The position numbers were made by a program, and so were the translations under genes. Shown here in pieces: positions 25,155 to 33,525 of a DNA stretch of 64,000 nucleotides. Numbering within the stretch: position 1 is the stretch's first letter; every line of letters begins with the position of its first letter. A model generated the notes under the pieces. That model made no database searches, had not been told where the DNA came from, and saw nothing but the letters and a program-made list of their open reading frames with translations. Source of the DNA: Cronobacter sakazakii (lineage in GTDB: Bacteria > Pseudomonadota > Gammaproteobacteria > Enterobacterales > Enterobacteriaceae); contig NZ_CP011047.1 in assembly GCF_000982825.1 (NCBI RefSeq), positions 3,968,001 to 4,032,000 of the forward strand. The letters run 5' to 3'.

Positions 25155-25256
25155 GTTCCGTTCGCCATTACGTCATCTCCCTATGTGTATTTCTCTCACA
25201 TGAACGTGCAAAGGGGGCTCGCCGCCGCCCCCTTTGCAATCCCGGCTCCCGGCAGA
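25155..25256 (+). repeat. Hairpin-bearing intergenic element, copy 2
   Basis: Starts with GTTCCGTTCGCCA as in copy 1 (13719) and contains the stem GCAAAGGGGG (25208-25217) / CCCCCTTTGC (25228-25237) around the loop CTCGCCGCCG, then CAATCCCGGCTC. Stem bases that differ from copy 1 differ on both sides, keeping the pairing. Confidence 0.6.
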
Positions 25257-25305
25257 AAATCGTCCCTTCGGGTAAGCCTCGCCTTATTCCCTTCGGCCAC
25301 GGGTC

Positions 25306-25362
25306 GGGCATGACAATACATCCCCGTATTGTCATGCCCTCGCACCGGGTCCCTCCGGTGCG
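25306..25362. repeat. Two adjacent strong inverted repeats
   Basis: GGGCATGACAATAC (25306-25319) pairs perfectly with GTATTGTCATGCCC (25326-25339) around ATCCCC, and CGCACCGG (25341-25348) pairs with CCGGTGCG (25355-25362) around GTCCCT. No T run follows, so they are not simple terminators. They are just downstream of hairpin element copy 2. Confidence 0.7.
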
Positions 25363-25439
25363 TCCCGGCCTGCGGCGAAACGGCGCGGCCGATTTTTTTA
25401 AGCCGGAGCAAAACCATCATCTTAACGCTAACTTTGAGT

Positions 25440-25468
25440 GTAGGGCGGGTAAGCAAAGCGCACCCGCC
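25440..25468 (+). repeat. Single GTAGGG palindromic repeat
   Basis: One more 29-bp copy (GTAGGGCGGGTAAGC then AAAGCGCACCCGCC) immediately before the ybhL terminator. Confidence 0.85.
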
Positions 25469-25485
25469 GTGCCCCCCGCCCATAA

Positions 25486-25509
25486 AAAAACCCTCCGCAG
25501 AGGGTTTTT
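25486..25509 (-). terminator. Intrinsic terminator after ybhL
   Basis: AAAAACCCTC pairs with GAGGGTTTTT around CGCA, 17 bp past the ybhL stop, with T runs on either reading. Confidence 0.9.
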
Positions 25510-25525
25510 ATTGTTTCAAATCCGG

Positions 25526-26233
25526 TTAGCGGCGGTTGCCGAAAATCCGCAGCAGCATCAGGAACAGGTTGATGAAATCGAGATACAGCGTCAGCGCGCC
25601 GAGAATCGAATATTTGCGCAGGTTTCCGTGGTCGTTCACATCAATCTGCTCGCCCAGCGCTTTCAGCTTCTGCGTGTCATACGCCGTCAGGCCCACAAAC
25701 ACGATAACGCCGATATACGTCACCGCCCACATCAGCGCAGTGCTTTTCAGCCAGAAGTTCACCAGTGACGCGATAATCAGCCCAATCAGCGCCATAAACA
25801 GGATATTGCCCCAGCCGCTGAGATCGCGTTTGGTCGTATAGCCATACAGGCTCATCACGCCGAACATCCCCGCCGTCACCACAAACGTGCTGGCGATGGA
25901 CGCGTAGGTATAGACCAGAAAAATAGATGAGAGCGTAAGCCCCGTCAGCGCCGAATAGAGCATAAAGAGCGCGGTGGCGACCGCCGGGCTGAGCTTATGC
26001 ACAAGCCCTGAGAGAACAAACACCAGCGCGAGCTGGGCGATGATAAGCCCGAAGAACACAAACCGGCTGGAGAAGATATACATCATCAGGTTTTCGTTAT
26101 TGGCCGAATACCAGGCGACAAAGGCGGTCAGCAACAGACCGCAGGTCATCCAGCCATACACCTGAGCCATAAACGTTTGCAGCCCGGCGCGCGGCTGCAC
26201 AATGCTTTCATTTGAGCGTGGGAATCGATCCAT
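25526..26233 (-). CDS. ybhL: Inner-membrane protein YbhL (Bax inhibitor-1 family)
   Basis: Integral membrane protein of 235 residues with seven predicted helices and the BI-1 family motifs (YTSLTGLTLSSIF-like segment, here YSALTGLTLSSIFLVYT, and LTLYLDFINLFLMLLRIFG at the C-terminus). BI-1 proteins are proton-dependent calcium channels in some bacteria; the role of YbhL is not established. The N-terminus MDRFPRSNESIVQPRAGLQT is cytosolic. It follows moaE in the same orientation with a 94-bp gap, as in E. coli. Confidence 0.95.
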   Translation of the reverse strand: MDRFPRSNESIVQPRAGLQTFMAQVYGWMTCGLLLTAFVAWYSANNENLMMYIFSSRFVFFGLIIAQLALVFVLSGLVHKLSPAVATALFMLYSALTGLTLSSIFLVYTYASIASTFVVTAGMFGVMSLYGYTTKRDLSGWGNILFMALIGLIIASLVNFWLKSTALMWAVTYIGVIVFVGLTAYDTQKLKALGEQIDVNDHGNLRKYSILGALTLYLDFINLFLMLLRIFGNRR

Positions 26234-26327
26234 GACGCTGCCTCATTCAGTCAGTTAACTTCTGTCGAGGCGCAGCTAACATGCGCCTCCCCGCTGTTAA
26301 TCCTGGAACAAATTTCCTGTGATGTCA

Positions 26328-26780
26328 TTACCAGCGCTTCGCCGCCGCCTGATCGCTGTCGCGCGCTTCCACCCAGCGGTCGCCTTCCGGCGTGGCCTCG
26401 CGCTTCCAGAACGGCGCGCGGGTTTTCAGGTAATCCATAATAAACTGCGCCGCGTCAAACGCCTGGCTGCGGTGCGCTCCGGTCACGCCGACAAAAACGA
26501 TTTCATCGCCCGGCCACAGCTCGCCCACGCGGTGGATAACTGACACGCGTTGCAGCGGCCAGCGTTCACGCGCCTCGGCGACGATCTCCGCCAGCGCTTT
26601 TTCCGTCATGCCCGGATAGTGCTCAAGCGTCAGCGCGCTTACGGTATCGCCGAGATTATGGTTGCGCACTTTGCCGGTAAAGGTGACGACCGCGCCGTCT
26701 TCATCACACTGCGCCAGCCACTGGTACTCATCGCCGACGCTGAAATTTTCATGGCCGACGCGGATGCGGGTTTCACTCAT
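26328..26780 (-). CDS. moaE: Molybdopterin synthase catalytic subunit MoaE
   Basis: Large subunit of molybdopterin synthase, which transfers sulfur from MoaD thiocarboxylate to cyclic pyranopterin monophosphate. 150 residues. The conserved HRVGELWPGDEIVFVGV and YLKTRAPFWKRE segments are present, the latter carrying the two active-site lysines. It is last in moaABCDE; only one base separates it from moaD. Confidence 0.97.
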   Translation of the reverse strand: MSETRIRVGHENFSVGDEYQWLAQCDEDGAVVTFTGKVRNHNLGDTVSALTLEHYPGMTEKALAEIVAEARERWPLQRVSVIHRVGELWPGDEIVFVGVTGAHRSQAFDAAQFIMDYLKTRAPFWKREATPEGDRWVEARDSDQAAAKRW

Positions 26781-26781
26781 T

Positions 26782-27027
26782 TCAGCCTCCGGTCACCGGC
26801 GGGAAAAAGGCCACTTCATCGCCATCGGCGATCGGATGGTCAAACGGCACCAGCGTCTGGTTAACCGCCGCCAGCAGCTTGCCCGACTCCAGCGCCAGCG
26901 CGTAACGGCCACCACGCGCTGCAAAATGTTCACGCAGCGCCTCAACGGTCGCAAACTCCGCCGCTACCCGTTCGGCGTCCACGCCGATAAGCTCGCGCAC
27001 CTGCGCAAAGAAAAGCACGTTAATCAT
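26782..27027 (-). CDS. moaD: Molybdopterin synthase sulfur carrier subunit MoaD
   Basis: Ubiquitin-fold sulfur carrier of 81 residues. The start at 27027 gives [15 protein letters not shown], as in E. coli; a longer reading only shadows moaC. The C-terminal FFPPVTGG ends in the Gly-Gly that is adenylated and thiocarboxylated by MoeB. It overlaps the end of moaC by 8 bp. Confidence 0.97.
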   Translation of the reverse strand: MINVLFFAQVRELIGVDAERVAAEFATVEALREHFAARGGRYALALESGKLLAAVNQTLVPFDHPIADGDEVAFFPPVTGG

Positions 27028-27505
27028 GAGCATCCACCTGAAAATCGCCCGACTTGCCGCCGCTCTTCGCAAGCAGCCGCACCGGGCCAATGACCATATC
27101 TTTCTGCACCGCTTTGCACATGTCGTAAATCGTGAGCGCTGCCACCGACGCCGCCGTGAGCGCTTCCATCTCGACGCCGGTTTTACCGGTGAGACGGCAC
27201 AGCGATTCAATCCGCACGCGGCTTCGCGCTTCGTCGGCGAAAAGCTGCACTTCGACTTTGCTCAGCAGCAGCGGATGACAGAGCGGGATCAGCTCCCAGG
27301 TGCGTTTGGCGGCCTGAATACCGGCGATGCGCGCCGTGGCGAACACGTCGCCTTTATGATGGCTGCCGCTTACGATCATCGACAGCGTCTCGGGGCGCAT
27401 TTCAACAAACGCTTCGGCGCGCGCCTCGCGCACCGTCTCCGCTTTACCGGAGACATCCACCATATGGGCTTCGCCCGCGGCGTTGATGTGGGTCAGTTGC
27501 GACAT
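27020..27505 (-). CDS. moaC: Cyclic pyranopterin monophosphate synthase MoaC
   Basis: With MoaA converts GTP to cyclic pyranopterin monophosphate, the first step of molybdenum cofactor synthesis. 161 residues. The conserved MVDVSGK near the N-terminus, [18 protein letters not shown], and [22 protein letters not shown] with the active-site Lys/Asp region are all seen. Located between moaB and moaD. Confidence 0.97.
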   Translation of the reverse strand: MSQLTHINAAGEAHMVDVSGKAETVREARAEAFVEMRPETLSMIVSGSHHKGDVFATARIAGIQAAKRTWELIPLCHPLLLSKVEVQLFADEARSRVRIESLCRLTGKTGVEMEALTAASVAALTIYDMCKAVQKDMVIGPVRLLAKSGGKSGDFQVDAHD

Positions 27506-27508
27506 AAC

Positions 27509-28021
27509 TTATTTCTTCAGATGGGGATGAAAATTACAGGGGCGCGTGCGGGCGTCGAGCTGCGGCGCAATGATGTTTTCCCAGGCGGTGCGGCAGGCGC
27601 GCGTCGAGCCCGGCATTGCGAAAATCAGGGTGTCGTTGGCCATCCCCGCCACCGCGCGCGACTGCATCATCGCGGTGCCAATCTCTTCAAACGAGAGCAT
27701 ACGGAACATTTCGCCAAAGCCCGCGATTTCGCGATCGAACAGCGGCTGTAGCGCCTCCGGCACCTGATCGCCCGCGGTAAAACCGGTACCGCCGTTAATC
27801 AACACCACCTGTACGTCGTCGCTCGCAATCCAGCGGGAGACTTCCGCGCGAATGGCGTAACGGTTCTCTTTGACGATAGCTTTATCCACGACCTGATGGC
27901 CCGCTTCGTGAGCGGCGTCTCTCAAAAAATGGCCGGAGGTATCGTCCTCTTCCCCGCGACGGCTGGACACCGTAAGAATGGCGACGCGCGCCGGCACAAA
28001 CTCTGCGCTAACCTGACTCAT
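27509..28021 (-). CDS. moaB: Molybdenum cofactor biosynthesis protein MoaB
   Basis: MogA/MoaB-type molybdopterin-binding protein, 170 residues. The MPT-binding loop INGGTGFTAGDQVPEAL and the MPGSTRACRTAWENII motif are present. MoaB in E. coli does not seem essential for adenylation, which MogA performs. Gaps to moaA (21 bp) and moaC (3 bp) indicate one operon. Confidence 0.96.
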   Translation of the reverse strand: MSQVSAEFVPARVAILTVSSRRGEEDDTSGHFLRDAAHEAGHQVVDKAIVKENRYAIRAEVSRWIASDDVQVVLINGGTGFTAGDQVPEALQPLFDREIAGFGEMFRMLSFEEIGTAMMQSRAVAGMANDTLIFAMPGSTRACRTAWENIIAPQLDARTRPCNFHPHLKK

Positions 28022-28042
28022 AGTGACTCCTTGTACGCGGCG

Positions 28043-29032
28043 TCAGCCGCCGATATAGGACAGATTCTGGGTGATGCCGGTGTTGCCCTGATGCAGGAAA
28101 TGCGTCTGCTTTTTGCCGAGCAACGCCGTTTCGATACGCGCCATCAGCGCCGCCTGCTGCCCCTCTTCGGCCAGCAGATCGCGAAGATCCACGCCGCCAT
28201 CGCCAAACAGGCACAGGTGCAGCTTACCGACCGACGACACGCGCAGGCGGTTGCAGCTCGCGCAGAAATCTTTCTCATACGGCATGATAAGGCCGATTTC
28301 GCCCTGATAATCGGGGTGGCAGAAGACCTGCGCCGGGCCGTCGGCGCGGCTGCGCAACTGATGGATCCAGCCGCGCTTAAGCAGTTCGTCGCGGATCGTC
28401 GCGCCAGAAATATGGTGCTTGCGAAAGAGATCGCTCCCCTCGCCGGTTTCCATCAGTTCAATAAAGCGTAGCTGGATGGGGCGGGACTGGATCCAGTTGA
28501 GGAAGGTGTCGAGCTGGTGATGGTTCACGTCGCGCATCAGCACGGTGTTAACCTTCACTTTTTCAAAGCCCGCGTCAAAGGCGGCGTCGATGCCCGCCAT
28601 CACCTGGCGGAATTTGTCCTGGCCGGTGATCGCGTGAAACTGGCGGGCGTCGAGACTGTCGACACTGACATTCACCGCCGTCAGCCCGGCCTCGCGCCAC
28701 TGGGCGACATCGCGCGCCAGGCGATAGCCGTTGGTTGTCACCGCAATCTGGCGAATAGAGGGGTTTTCACGCACGGCGGCGATGATGTCGCAAAAATCGC
28801 GGCGCAGCGAGGGTTCGCCGCCGGTCAGGCGCACTTTTTCCGTGCCGAGATTCGCGAACGCGCGCGTCACGCGACGAATTTCGTCGAGCGAGAGGAAACC
28901 TTTGTTGGTGACGCCTGCGGGCTTGTAGCCATCCGGCAGGCAATAGGTGCAACGAAAGTTGCAGACGTCAGTCACTGACAGGCGCAAGTAATAGAACTTA
29001 CGCGCAAACGCATCGGTAAGTTGAGAAGCCAT
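28043..29032 (-). CDS. moaA: GTP 3',8-cyclase MoaA (radical SAM)
   Basis: Radical SAM enzyme that starts molybdenum cofactor synthesis from GTP. 329 residues from [18 protein letters not shown], the E. coli start; an upstream reading enters the riboswitch. The N-terminal SAM cluster motif is CNFRCTYC and the C-terminal substrate cluster uses [18 protein letters not shown]. The protein ends in YIGG, the Gly-Gly tail needed for activity. First gene of moaABCDE, controlled by the leader riboswitch. Confidence 0.98.
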   Translation of the reverse strand: MASQLTDAFARKFYYLRLSVTDVCNFRCTYCLPDGYKPAGVTNKGFLSLDEIRRVTRAFANLGTEKVRLTGGEPSLRRDFCDIIAAVRENPSIRQIAVTTNGYRLARDVAQWREAGLTAVNVSVDSLDARQFHAITGQDKFRQVMAGIDAAFDAGFEKVKVNTVLMRDVNHHQLDTFLNWIQSRPIQLRFIELMETGEGSDLFRKHHISGATIRDELLKRGWIHQLRSRADGPAQVFCHPDYQGEIGLIMPYEKDFCASCNRLRVSSVGKLHLCLFGDGGVDLRDLLAEEGQQAALMARIETALLGKKQTHFLHQGNTGITQNLSYIGG

Positions 29033-29039
29033 GTACACC

Positions 29040-29150
29040 TTTCCAAATCGGGAGATGCAGTCATTTCTTCCTGCACCCTGGTGGCGTTTCGCCACGGCCA
29101 GAGCGCCCTATTTTGTTCAAAACGTAGGCGCAAAGGCTTGAGTGTCATTT
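29040..29150 (-). promoter_or_regulatory. Molybdenum cofactor (Moco) riboswitch in moaA leader
   Basis: The minus-strand leader keeps the blocks of the E. coli moaA leader RNA: GCGCC...GGGCGC stem, hairpin GTGGCGAAACGCCAC, CAGGGTGCAG, then GACTGCATCTCCCGA and GGAAAGGTGTAC just before the ATG. The known element reduces moa expression when cofactor is abundant. Boundaries are approximate. The rest of the 345-bp moaA/yvcK gap probably holds the two divergent promoters; I see no gene there. Confidence 0.85.
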
Positions 29151-29377
29151 TCAGGTTATTAAACCTGCCAGCGGCGATAGTAGCGCGTTATCGCGGTTTT
29201 CGCCATGCGCGATTTCGCTGTATAAATTGATACATAACGGCATTTTTCGCGTAACGGGCACCAGAATACGTAAAAACCACGGTTTCACTTTGATGTGTGT
29301 CATTTTCAGCGCCAGCAGATCGTTTTTCTCGCGCTTTTCAGCTAACGTAGGCGAGTTTTAAATAATAAGGATTAGGT

Positions 29378-30286
29378 ATGCGCAATCGCACGTTTGCGGA
29401 TCTCGACCGGGTGGTGGCGCTCGGCGGCGGTCACGGTTTAGGACGCGTTATGTCCTCGCTCTCTTCTCTGGGTTCGCGCCTCACAGGCATTGTCACGACG
29501 ACCGATAACGGCGGCTCGACGGGCCGTATTCGTCGCTCGGAAGGCGGCATCGCCTGGGGCGATATGCGCAACTGTCTTAACCAGTTAATTACTGAACCGA
29601 GCGTCGCGTCGGCGATGTTTGAGTACCGTTTTGGGGGTAATGGGGAACTTTCGGGGCATAACCTCGGAAATCTCATGTTAAAGGCGCTGGATCACCTGAG
29701 CGTGCGGCCTTTAGAGGCGATCAATCTTATTCGTAATCTGCTTAAAGTGGACGCGTTCCTGATCCCGATGTCTGAGCAACCGGTCGATCTGATGGCTATC
29801 GATCGCGACGATAACGAAGTGTATGGCGAAGTAAATATCGATTTGCTGAGCCATCCGCCGAAAGAGCTGATGCTCTACCCTGCCGTGCAGGCGACGCGCG
29901 AGGCCGTTGAAGCGATTGCCGAAGCCGATTTAATCGTGATTGGCCCCGGCAGTTTTTATACCAGCCTGATGCCGCTGCTGCTGCTTGACGATCTCGCCAA
30001 AGCGCTGCGCCGCACGCCTGCGCCGATGGTTTACATCGGCAATTTAGGCCGCGAGTTAAGCCCGGCCGCTGCTGCGCTCAGGCTTGAAGAGAAGCTGGCG
30101 CTGATGGAAGCGCATATTGGTAAACGCGTGGTGGATGCCGTGGTCGTTGGCCCGAAGGTGGACGTGAGCGGCGCGCAGGACAGAATCGTGATTCAGGAGC
30201 CGCTGGAAGCGAGTGATATTCCTTACCGCCACGACCGCCACCTGTTGCGCGCAGCGCTGGAAAAGGCGATTCAGGCGCTGGGGTAA
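29378..30286 (+). CDS. yvcK: YvcK/YbhK family protein (gluconeogenesis factor, UDP-sugar binding)
   Basis: Cytoplasmic protein of 302 residues related to Bacillus YvcK, which binds UDP-GlcNAc and is needed for growth on gluconeogenic substrates and for cell shape; it also resembles the LPPG:FO transferase CofD fold. Conserved segments: [52 protein letters not shown] and [16 protein letters not shown]. Divergent from moaA, as in E. coli. Confidence 0.95.
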   Translation: MRNRTFADLDRVVALGGGHGLGRVMSSLSSLGSRLTGIVTTTDNGGSTGRIRRSEGGIAWGDMRNCLNQLITEPSVASAMFEYRFGGNGELSGHNLGNLMLKALDHLSVRPLEAINLIRNLLKVDAFLIPMSEQPVDLMAIDRDDNEVYGEVNIDLLSHPPKELMLYPAVQATREAVEAIAEADLIVIGPGSFYTSLMPLLLLDDLAKALRRTPAPMVYIGNLGRELSPAAAALRLEEKLALMEAHIGKRVVDAVVVGPKVDVSGAQDRIVIQEPLEASDIPYRHDRHLLRAALEKAIQALG

Positions 30287-30334
30287 GGGCTATGGGTGCA
30301 ATGGGGTTACGGCGGGTGCGAGGGTGACGGTTAC

Positions 30335-30541
30335 GGCGGGTGCGCTTCGCTTACCCGCCCTACGGCTCCCGCAATGGGCTTTGATGATATGTAGGGTGGG
30401 TAAGCGCAGCGCACCCACCACACAGCCCACGGAGCGGACGTTGATGGAATGTAGGGTGGGTAAGCGAAGCGCACCCACCACACGGCCCACGGAGCAGGCG
30501 TTAATGGGGAATGTAGGGTGGGTAAGCGAAGCGCACCCACC
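30335..30541. repeat. GTAGGG palindromic repeats between yvcK and uvrB, tandem array
   Basis: One inverted copy (30335-30363) is followed by three direct copies at 30391-30419, 30451-30479 and 30513-30541, with starts 60 and 62 bp apart and near-identical spacers (CACAGCCCACGGAGCGGACG type). An AAACC pentanucleotide repeated four times follows (30542-30561). No gene is seen between 30287 and 30613. Confidence 0.9.
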
Positions 30542-30613
30542 AAACCAAACCAAACCAAACCACAGAAAATCACACTACGGCTTCACCACAAAACCCGTCA
30601 CAACCAGAAGAAC

Positions 30614-32635
30614 TTACGACGCGGCGATAAACAGCTCGCGCAACTGATGAAGCTTATCGCGCAACTGCGCCGCCTCTTCAAACTCCAGGTTCTGCGCGTG
30701 TTGCACCATCTGCGCCTCAAGCTGATGAATTTTCTGCTGCAACGCTTTCGGCGTCAGCGCCAGTTCAGCGGCTTCGGCATCTGCCACGGTGCGCCCTTTT
30801 CCGCGTCCTTTCGGCTTGGTTTTCGCAATATTCTCGCCAAGCGCCAGAATATCGACCACTTTCTTGTTAAGCCCCTGCGGCACAATGCCGTGTTCTTCGT
30901 TATACGCCTGCTGTTTCTCACGACGGCGTTCGGTTTCGCCAATCGCCTTCGCCATCGACGGCGTGATTTTATCGCCGTAGAGAATCGCTTTACCGTTCAC
31001 GTTACGCGCCGCGCGGCCAATCGTCTGGATAAGCGAACGTTCGGAGCGCAGGAAGCCCTCTTTGTCAGCGTCGAGAATAGCCACCAGCGACACTTCCGGC
31101 ATGTCCAGCCCCTCACGGAGCAGGTTGATACCCACCAGCACATCGAACTCGCCAAGACGCAGATCGCGGATAATCTCCATACGCTCCACGGTGTCGATAT
31201 CCGAGTGCAGATAGCGCACTTTCTCGCCGTGCTCTTCCAGATACTCGGTTAAATCTTCCGCCATACGCTTGGTGAGCGTCGTCACCAGCACGCGCTCGTT
31301 GATGGCGACGCGCTTGCGGATTTCCGACAGCAAATCGTCCACCTGGGTCGCCACCGGGCGCACTTCGATAATCGGATCGAGCAGACCGGTCGGGCGCACC
31401 ACCTGGTCGATAATCTCGCCGCCCGATTTTTCCAGCTCGTAGTTGCCGGGGGTCGCCGAGACATACACCGTCTGCGGAGCCAGCGCCTCGAACTCTTCAA
31501 ACTTCAGCGGGCGGTTATCCAGCGCCGACGGCAGGCGGAAACCATATTCCACCAGCGTCTCTTTACGCGCGCGGTCGCCGCGATACATCCCGCCGATCTG
31601 CGGAATGGTGACGTGTGATTCATCGACCACCAGCAGGCCATCCGCCGGCAGATAGTCAAACAGCGTCGGCGGCGCTTCGCCAGGGCCACGGCCAGAGAGA
31701 TAGCGCGAGTAGTTTTCAATGCCGGAGCAATACCCCAGCTCGTTCATCATTTCGAGATCGAACTGGGTACGCTGGGTCAGGCGCTGTTCTTCCAGCAGTT
31801 TGTTATTTTCCAGCAGCACTTTGCGGCGCTCCGCCAGCTCTACTTTGATCTCTTCCATCGCCTGCACAATGCGCTCACGCGGGGTGACGTAGTGCGTTTT
31901 CGGGTAGACGGTGAAACGCTGGATAATGGAGTCGACGGTGCCGGTGAGCGGATCGAACAGCGACAGCCGCTCCACCTCTTCGTCGAACAGCTCAACGCGC
32001 AGCGCCAGCTCGTCTGATTCCGCCGGGAAGATGTCAATCACCTCGCCGCGCACGCGAAAGGTGCCGCGCTGGAACGCCTGATCGTTGCGGGTGTATTGCA
32101 GCTCCGTCAGGCGACGCAAAATGGCACGCTGGTCGATGATCATCCCTTTGGTGAGATGCAGCATCATCTTCAGGTAGAGATCCGGGTCGCCCAGACCATA
32201 GATAGCGGAGACCGACGCCACCACCACCACATCGCGTCGCTCCAGCAGCGCTTTGGTGGCCGACAGACGCATCTGCTCAATGTGCTCGTTTACCGACGCG
32301 TCCTTCTCAATAAAGGTGTCGGAGCTCGGCACATAGGCTTCCGGCTGATAGTAGTCGTAGTACGAGACGAAATATTCCACGGCGTTTTCCGGGAAGAACT
32401 CTTTCATCTCGCCATAGAGCTGCGCCGCCAGCGTTTTGTTAGGCGCCAGCACCATCGTCGGGCGCTGCAAATCGGCGATGACGTTCGCCATGGTGAACGT
32501 TTTCCCCGAGCCCGTCACACCCAGCAGCGTCTGGTGCGCCAGCCCGTCCTCCAGCCCTTCCTTGATGCGGCGGATAGCCTCAGGCTGGTCGCCGGAAGGT
32601 TTGAAAGCGGAATTGAGTTTGAACGGTTTGCTCAT
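30614..32635 (-). CDS. uvrB: Excinuclease ABC subunit B
   Basis: Damage-verification helicase of nucleotide excision repair, working with UvrA and UvrC. 673 residues from [20 protein letters not shown], equal to the E. coli length; a longer reading adds 18 unconserved residues. Walker A GVTGSGKT, the DNA-clamping beta-hairpin [16 protein letters not shown] ([10 protein letters not shown]), the QTIGRAARN motif VI, and the C-terminal UVR domain ([24 protein letters not shown]) are visible. SOS and DnaA sites lie upstream. Confidence 0.98.
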   Translation of the reverse strand: MSKPFKLNSAFKPSGDQPEAIRRIKEGLEDGLAHQTLLGVTGSGKTFTMANVIADLQRPTMVLAPNKTLAAQLYGEMKEFFPENAVEYFVSYYDYYQPEAYVPSSDTFIEKDASVNEHIEQMRLSATKALLERRDVVVVASVSAIYGLGDPDLYLKMMLHLTKGMIIDQRAILRRLTELQYTRNDQAFQRGTFRVRGEVIDIFPAESDELALRVELFDEEVERLSLFDPLTGTVDSIIQRFTVYPKTHYVTPRERIVQAMEEIKVELAERRKVLLENNKLLEEQRLTQRTQFDLEMMNELGYCSGIENYSRYLSGRGPGEAPPTLFDYLPADGLLVVDESHVTIPQIGGMYRGDRARKETLVEYGFRLPSALDNRPLKFEEFEALAPQTVYVSATPGNYELEKSGGEIIDQVVRPTGLLDPIIEVRPVATQVDDLLSEIRKRVAINERVLVTTLTKRMAEDLTEYLEEHGEKVRYLHSDIDTVERMEIIRDLRLGEFDVLVGINLLREGLDMPEVSLVAILDADKEGFLRSERSLIQTIGRAARNVNGKAILYGDKITPSMAKAIGETERRREKQQAYNEEHGIVPQGLNKKVVDILALGENIAKTKPKGRGKGRTVADAEAAELALTPKALQQKIHQLEAQMVQHAQNLEFEEAAQLRDKLHQLRELFIAAS

Positions 32636-32713
32636 GAAGAAACACCTGATGAAGATTTGCGCGGACAGAGCGTTAATTTTACTCGCCACAGCGATTTTTG
32701 CCAGCGATAAATA

Positions 32714-32729
32714 CTGGATATAAAATCAG
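32714..32729 (-). promoter_or_regulatory. LexA (SOS) box upstream of uvrB
   Basis: CTGGATATAAAATCAG fits the CTG-N10-CAG LexA core, 79 bp upstream of the uvrB start, at the place of the E. coli uvrB SOS box (TACTGGAT...CAGT in this orientation). Confidence 0.85.
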
Positions 32730-33031
32730 TGGCAGGTTAGCGGATTTTGTTCACAGCGCATTTTTACCATCTGGTATGAAGTAAATTTGCCCCTGCGCCG
32801 GATAAAACACTATACGAGGGCGGTTATCCCCAAAATTTTTTATCCTTTAACATTTGTCAAGCGAGGCTGTGATACTTTTGTTGCAGCAGATGACACTTTT
32901 TCTTCAGTGCTTGATTTTAATTAACCTATTAATTTTAAAGTGTTTTCCTGAAAAGACGGCTTTCGCGCCAGATCGGGTGCAAGCCGCATCGGCTCTCGCT
33001 TACGGCGCGTTTTCTAACTCTAATACACAAG

Positions 33032-33056
33032 GTTATCCACAGGAATAGTGGATAAC
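33032..33056. promoter_or_regulatory. Two inverted DnaA boxes (TTATCCACA type)
   Basis: TTATCCACA (33033-33041) is the perfect consensus DnaA box; the inverted TTATCCAC lies at 33048-33055. Together they form a 9-bp inverted repeat GTTATCCAC / GTGGATAAC with a 7-bp spacer. They sit about 400 bp upstream of uvrB; DnaA binding upstream of uvrB is, to my memory, described for E. coli. Confidence 0.7.
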
Positions 33057-33457
33057 TGCTTCCAGCCCTGAAAGCGCGCCGCGTCGCCGCCTGGCTCGAC
33101 GTGCCCGCGTCTGGCTCAGAAAAAAATTTTCCCGGCCGGTTTTGAAGAATTTCCCTTGCTTTCCGCGCGGCGCTTTGCGCGATCCTTTTCACACATTTTT
33201 GCTTTACTTTTGCGCAACGCTGCACCAAAACCACGCCCTGACCAGCACTCAAAATGTGCACGCCGCCCGGCTTTTTCCAGGATAACCCACTGCGCCTGAC
33301 GCAGGCTTTCAGGTTTAGTCTCAATTTCAGGCGCGATGGAAGGGCATTTCACTGGCTGGCAAGAGAATTGCAGTATCCCGTTTACCGGAACTACACCCTC
33401 TTCCCGTCATTGGCGGGAAGCGACAGCAGGACGCGCGGGCAGGCCGGGGAAGTCACT

Positions 33458-33485
33458 GTATATGCGGGCGTCAGAGCGCATATAC
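33458..33485. promoter_or_regulatory. Inverted repeat GTATATGCG-N10-CGCATATAC before the ABC ATPase gene
   Basis: A perfect 9-bp inverted repeat with a 10-bp centre, 41 bp upstream of the ATG at 33526. The symmetry and position suggest an operator for a dimeric regulator; the regulator is unknown. Confidence 0.5.
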
Positions 33486-33525
33486 CCATGCTGTATTCCG
33501 ATACCCTGTCTGAAGGAGAAGCGCC

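Larger units (their letters stand above)
32730..33525. other. Long regulatory gap upstream of uvrB, no recognised gene
   Basis: About 800 bp between the uvrB LexA box and the ABC ATPase gene. The first part (32800-32950) is AT-rich and holds a DnaA-box-like TTATCCCCA (32824-32832). Then come a pair of inverted DnaA boxes, a GC-rich stretch without convincing coding potential, a CTTCCCG/CGGGAAG hairpin (33400-33420), and the GTATATGCG inverted repeat. Short open frames here resemble nothing I know. Confidence 0.6.

Noticed and set aside
33116..33352. 78-codon minus-strand frame upstream of the ABC ATPase
   Set aside because: Basic low-complexity product, no recognisable family, and weak start; I cannot support it as a gene.
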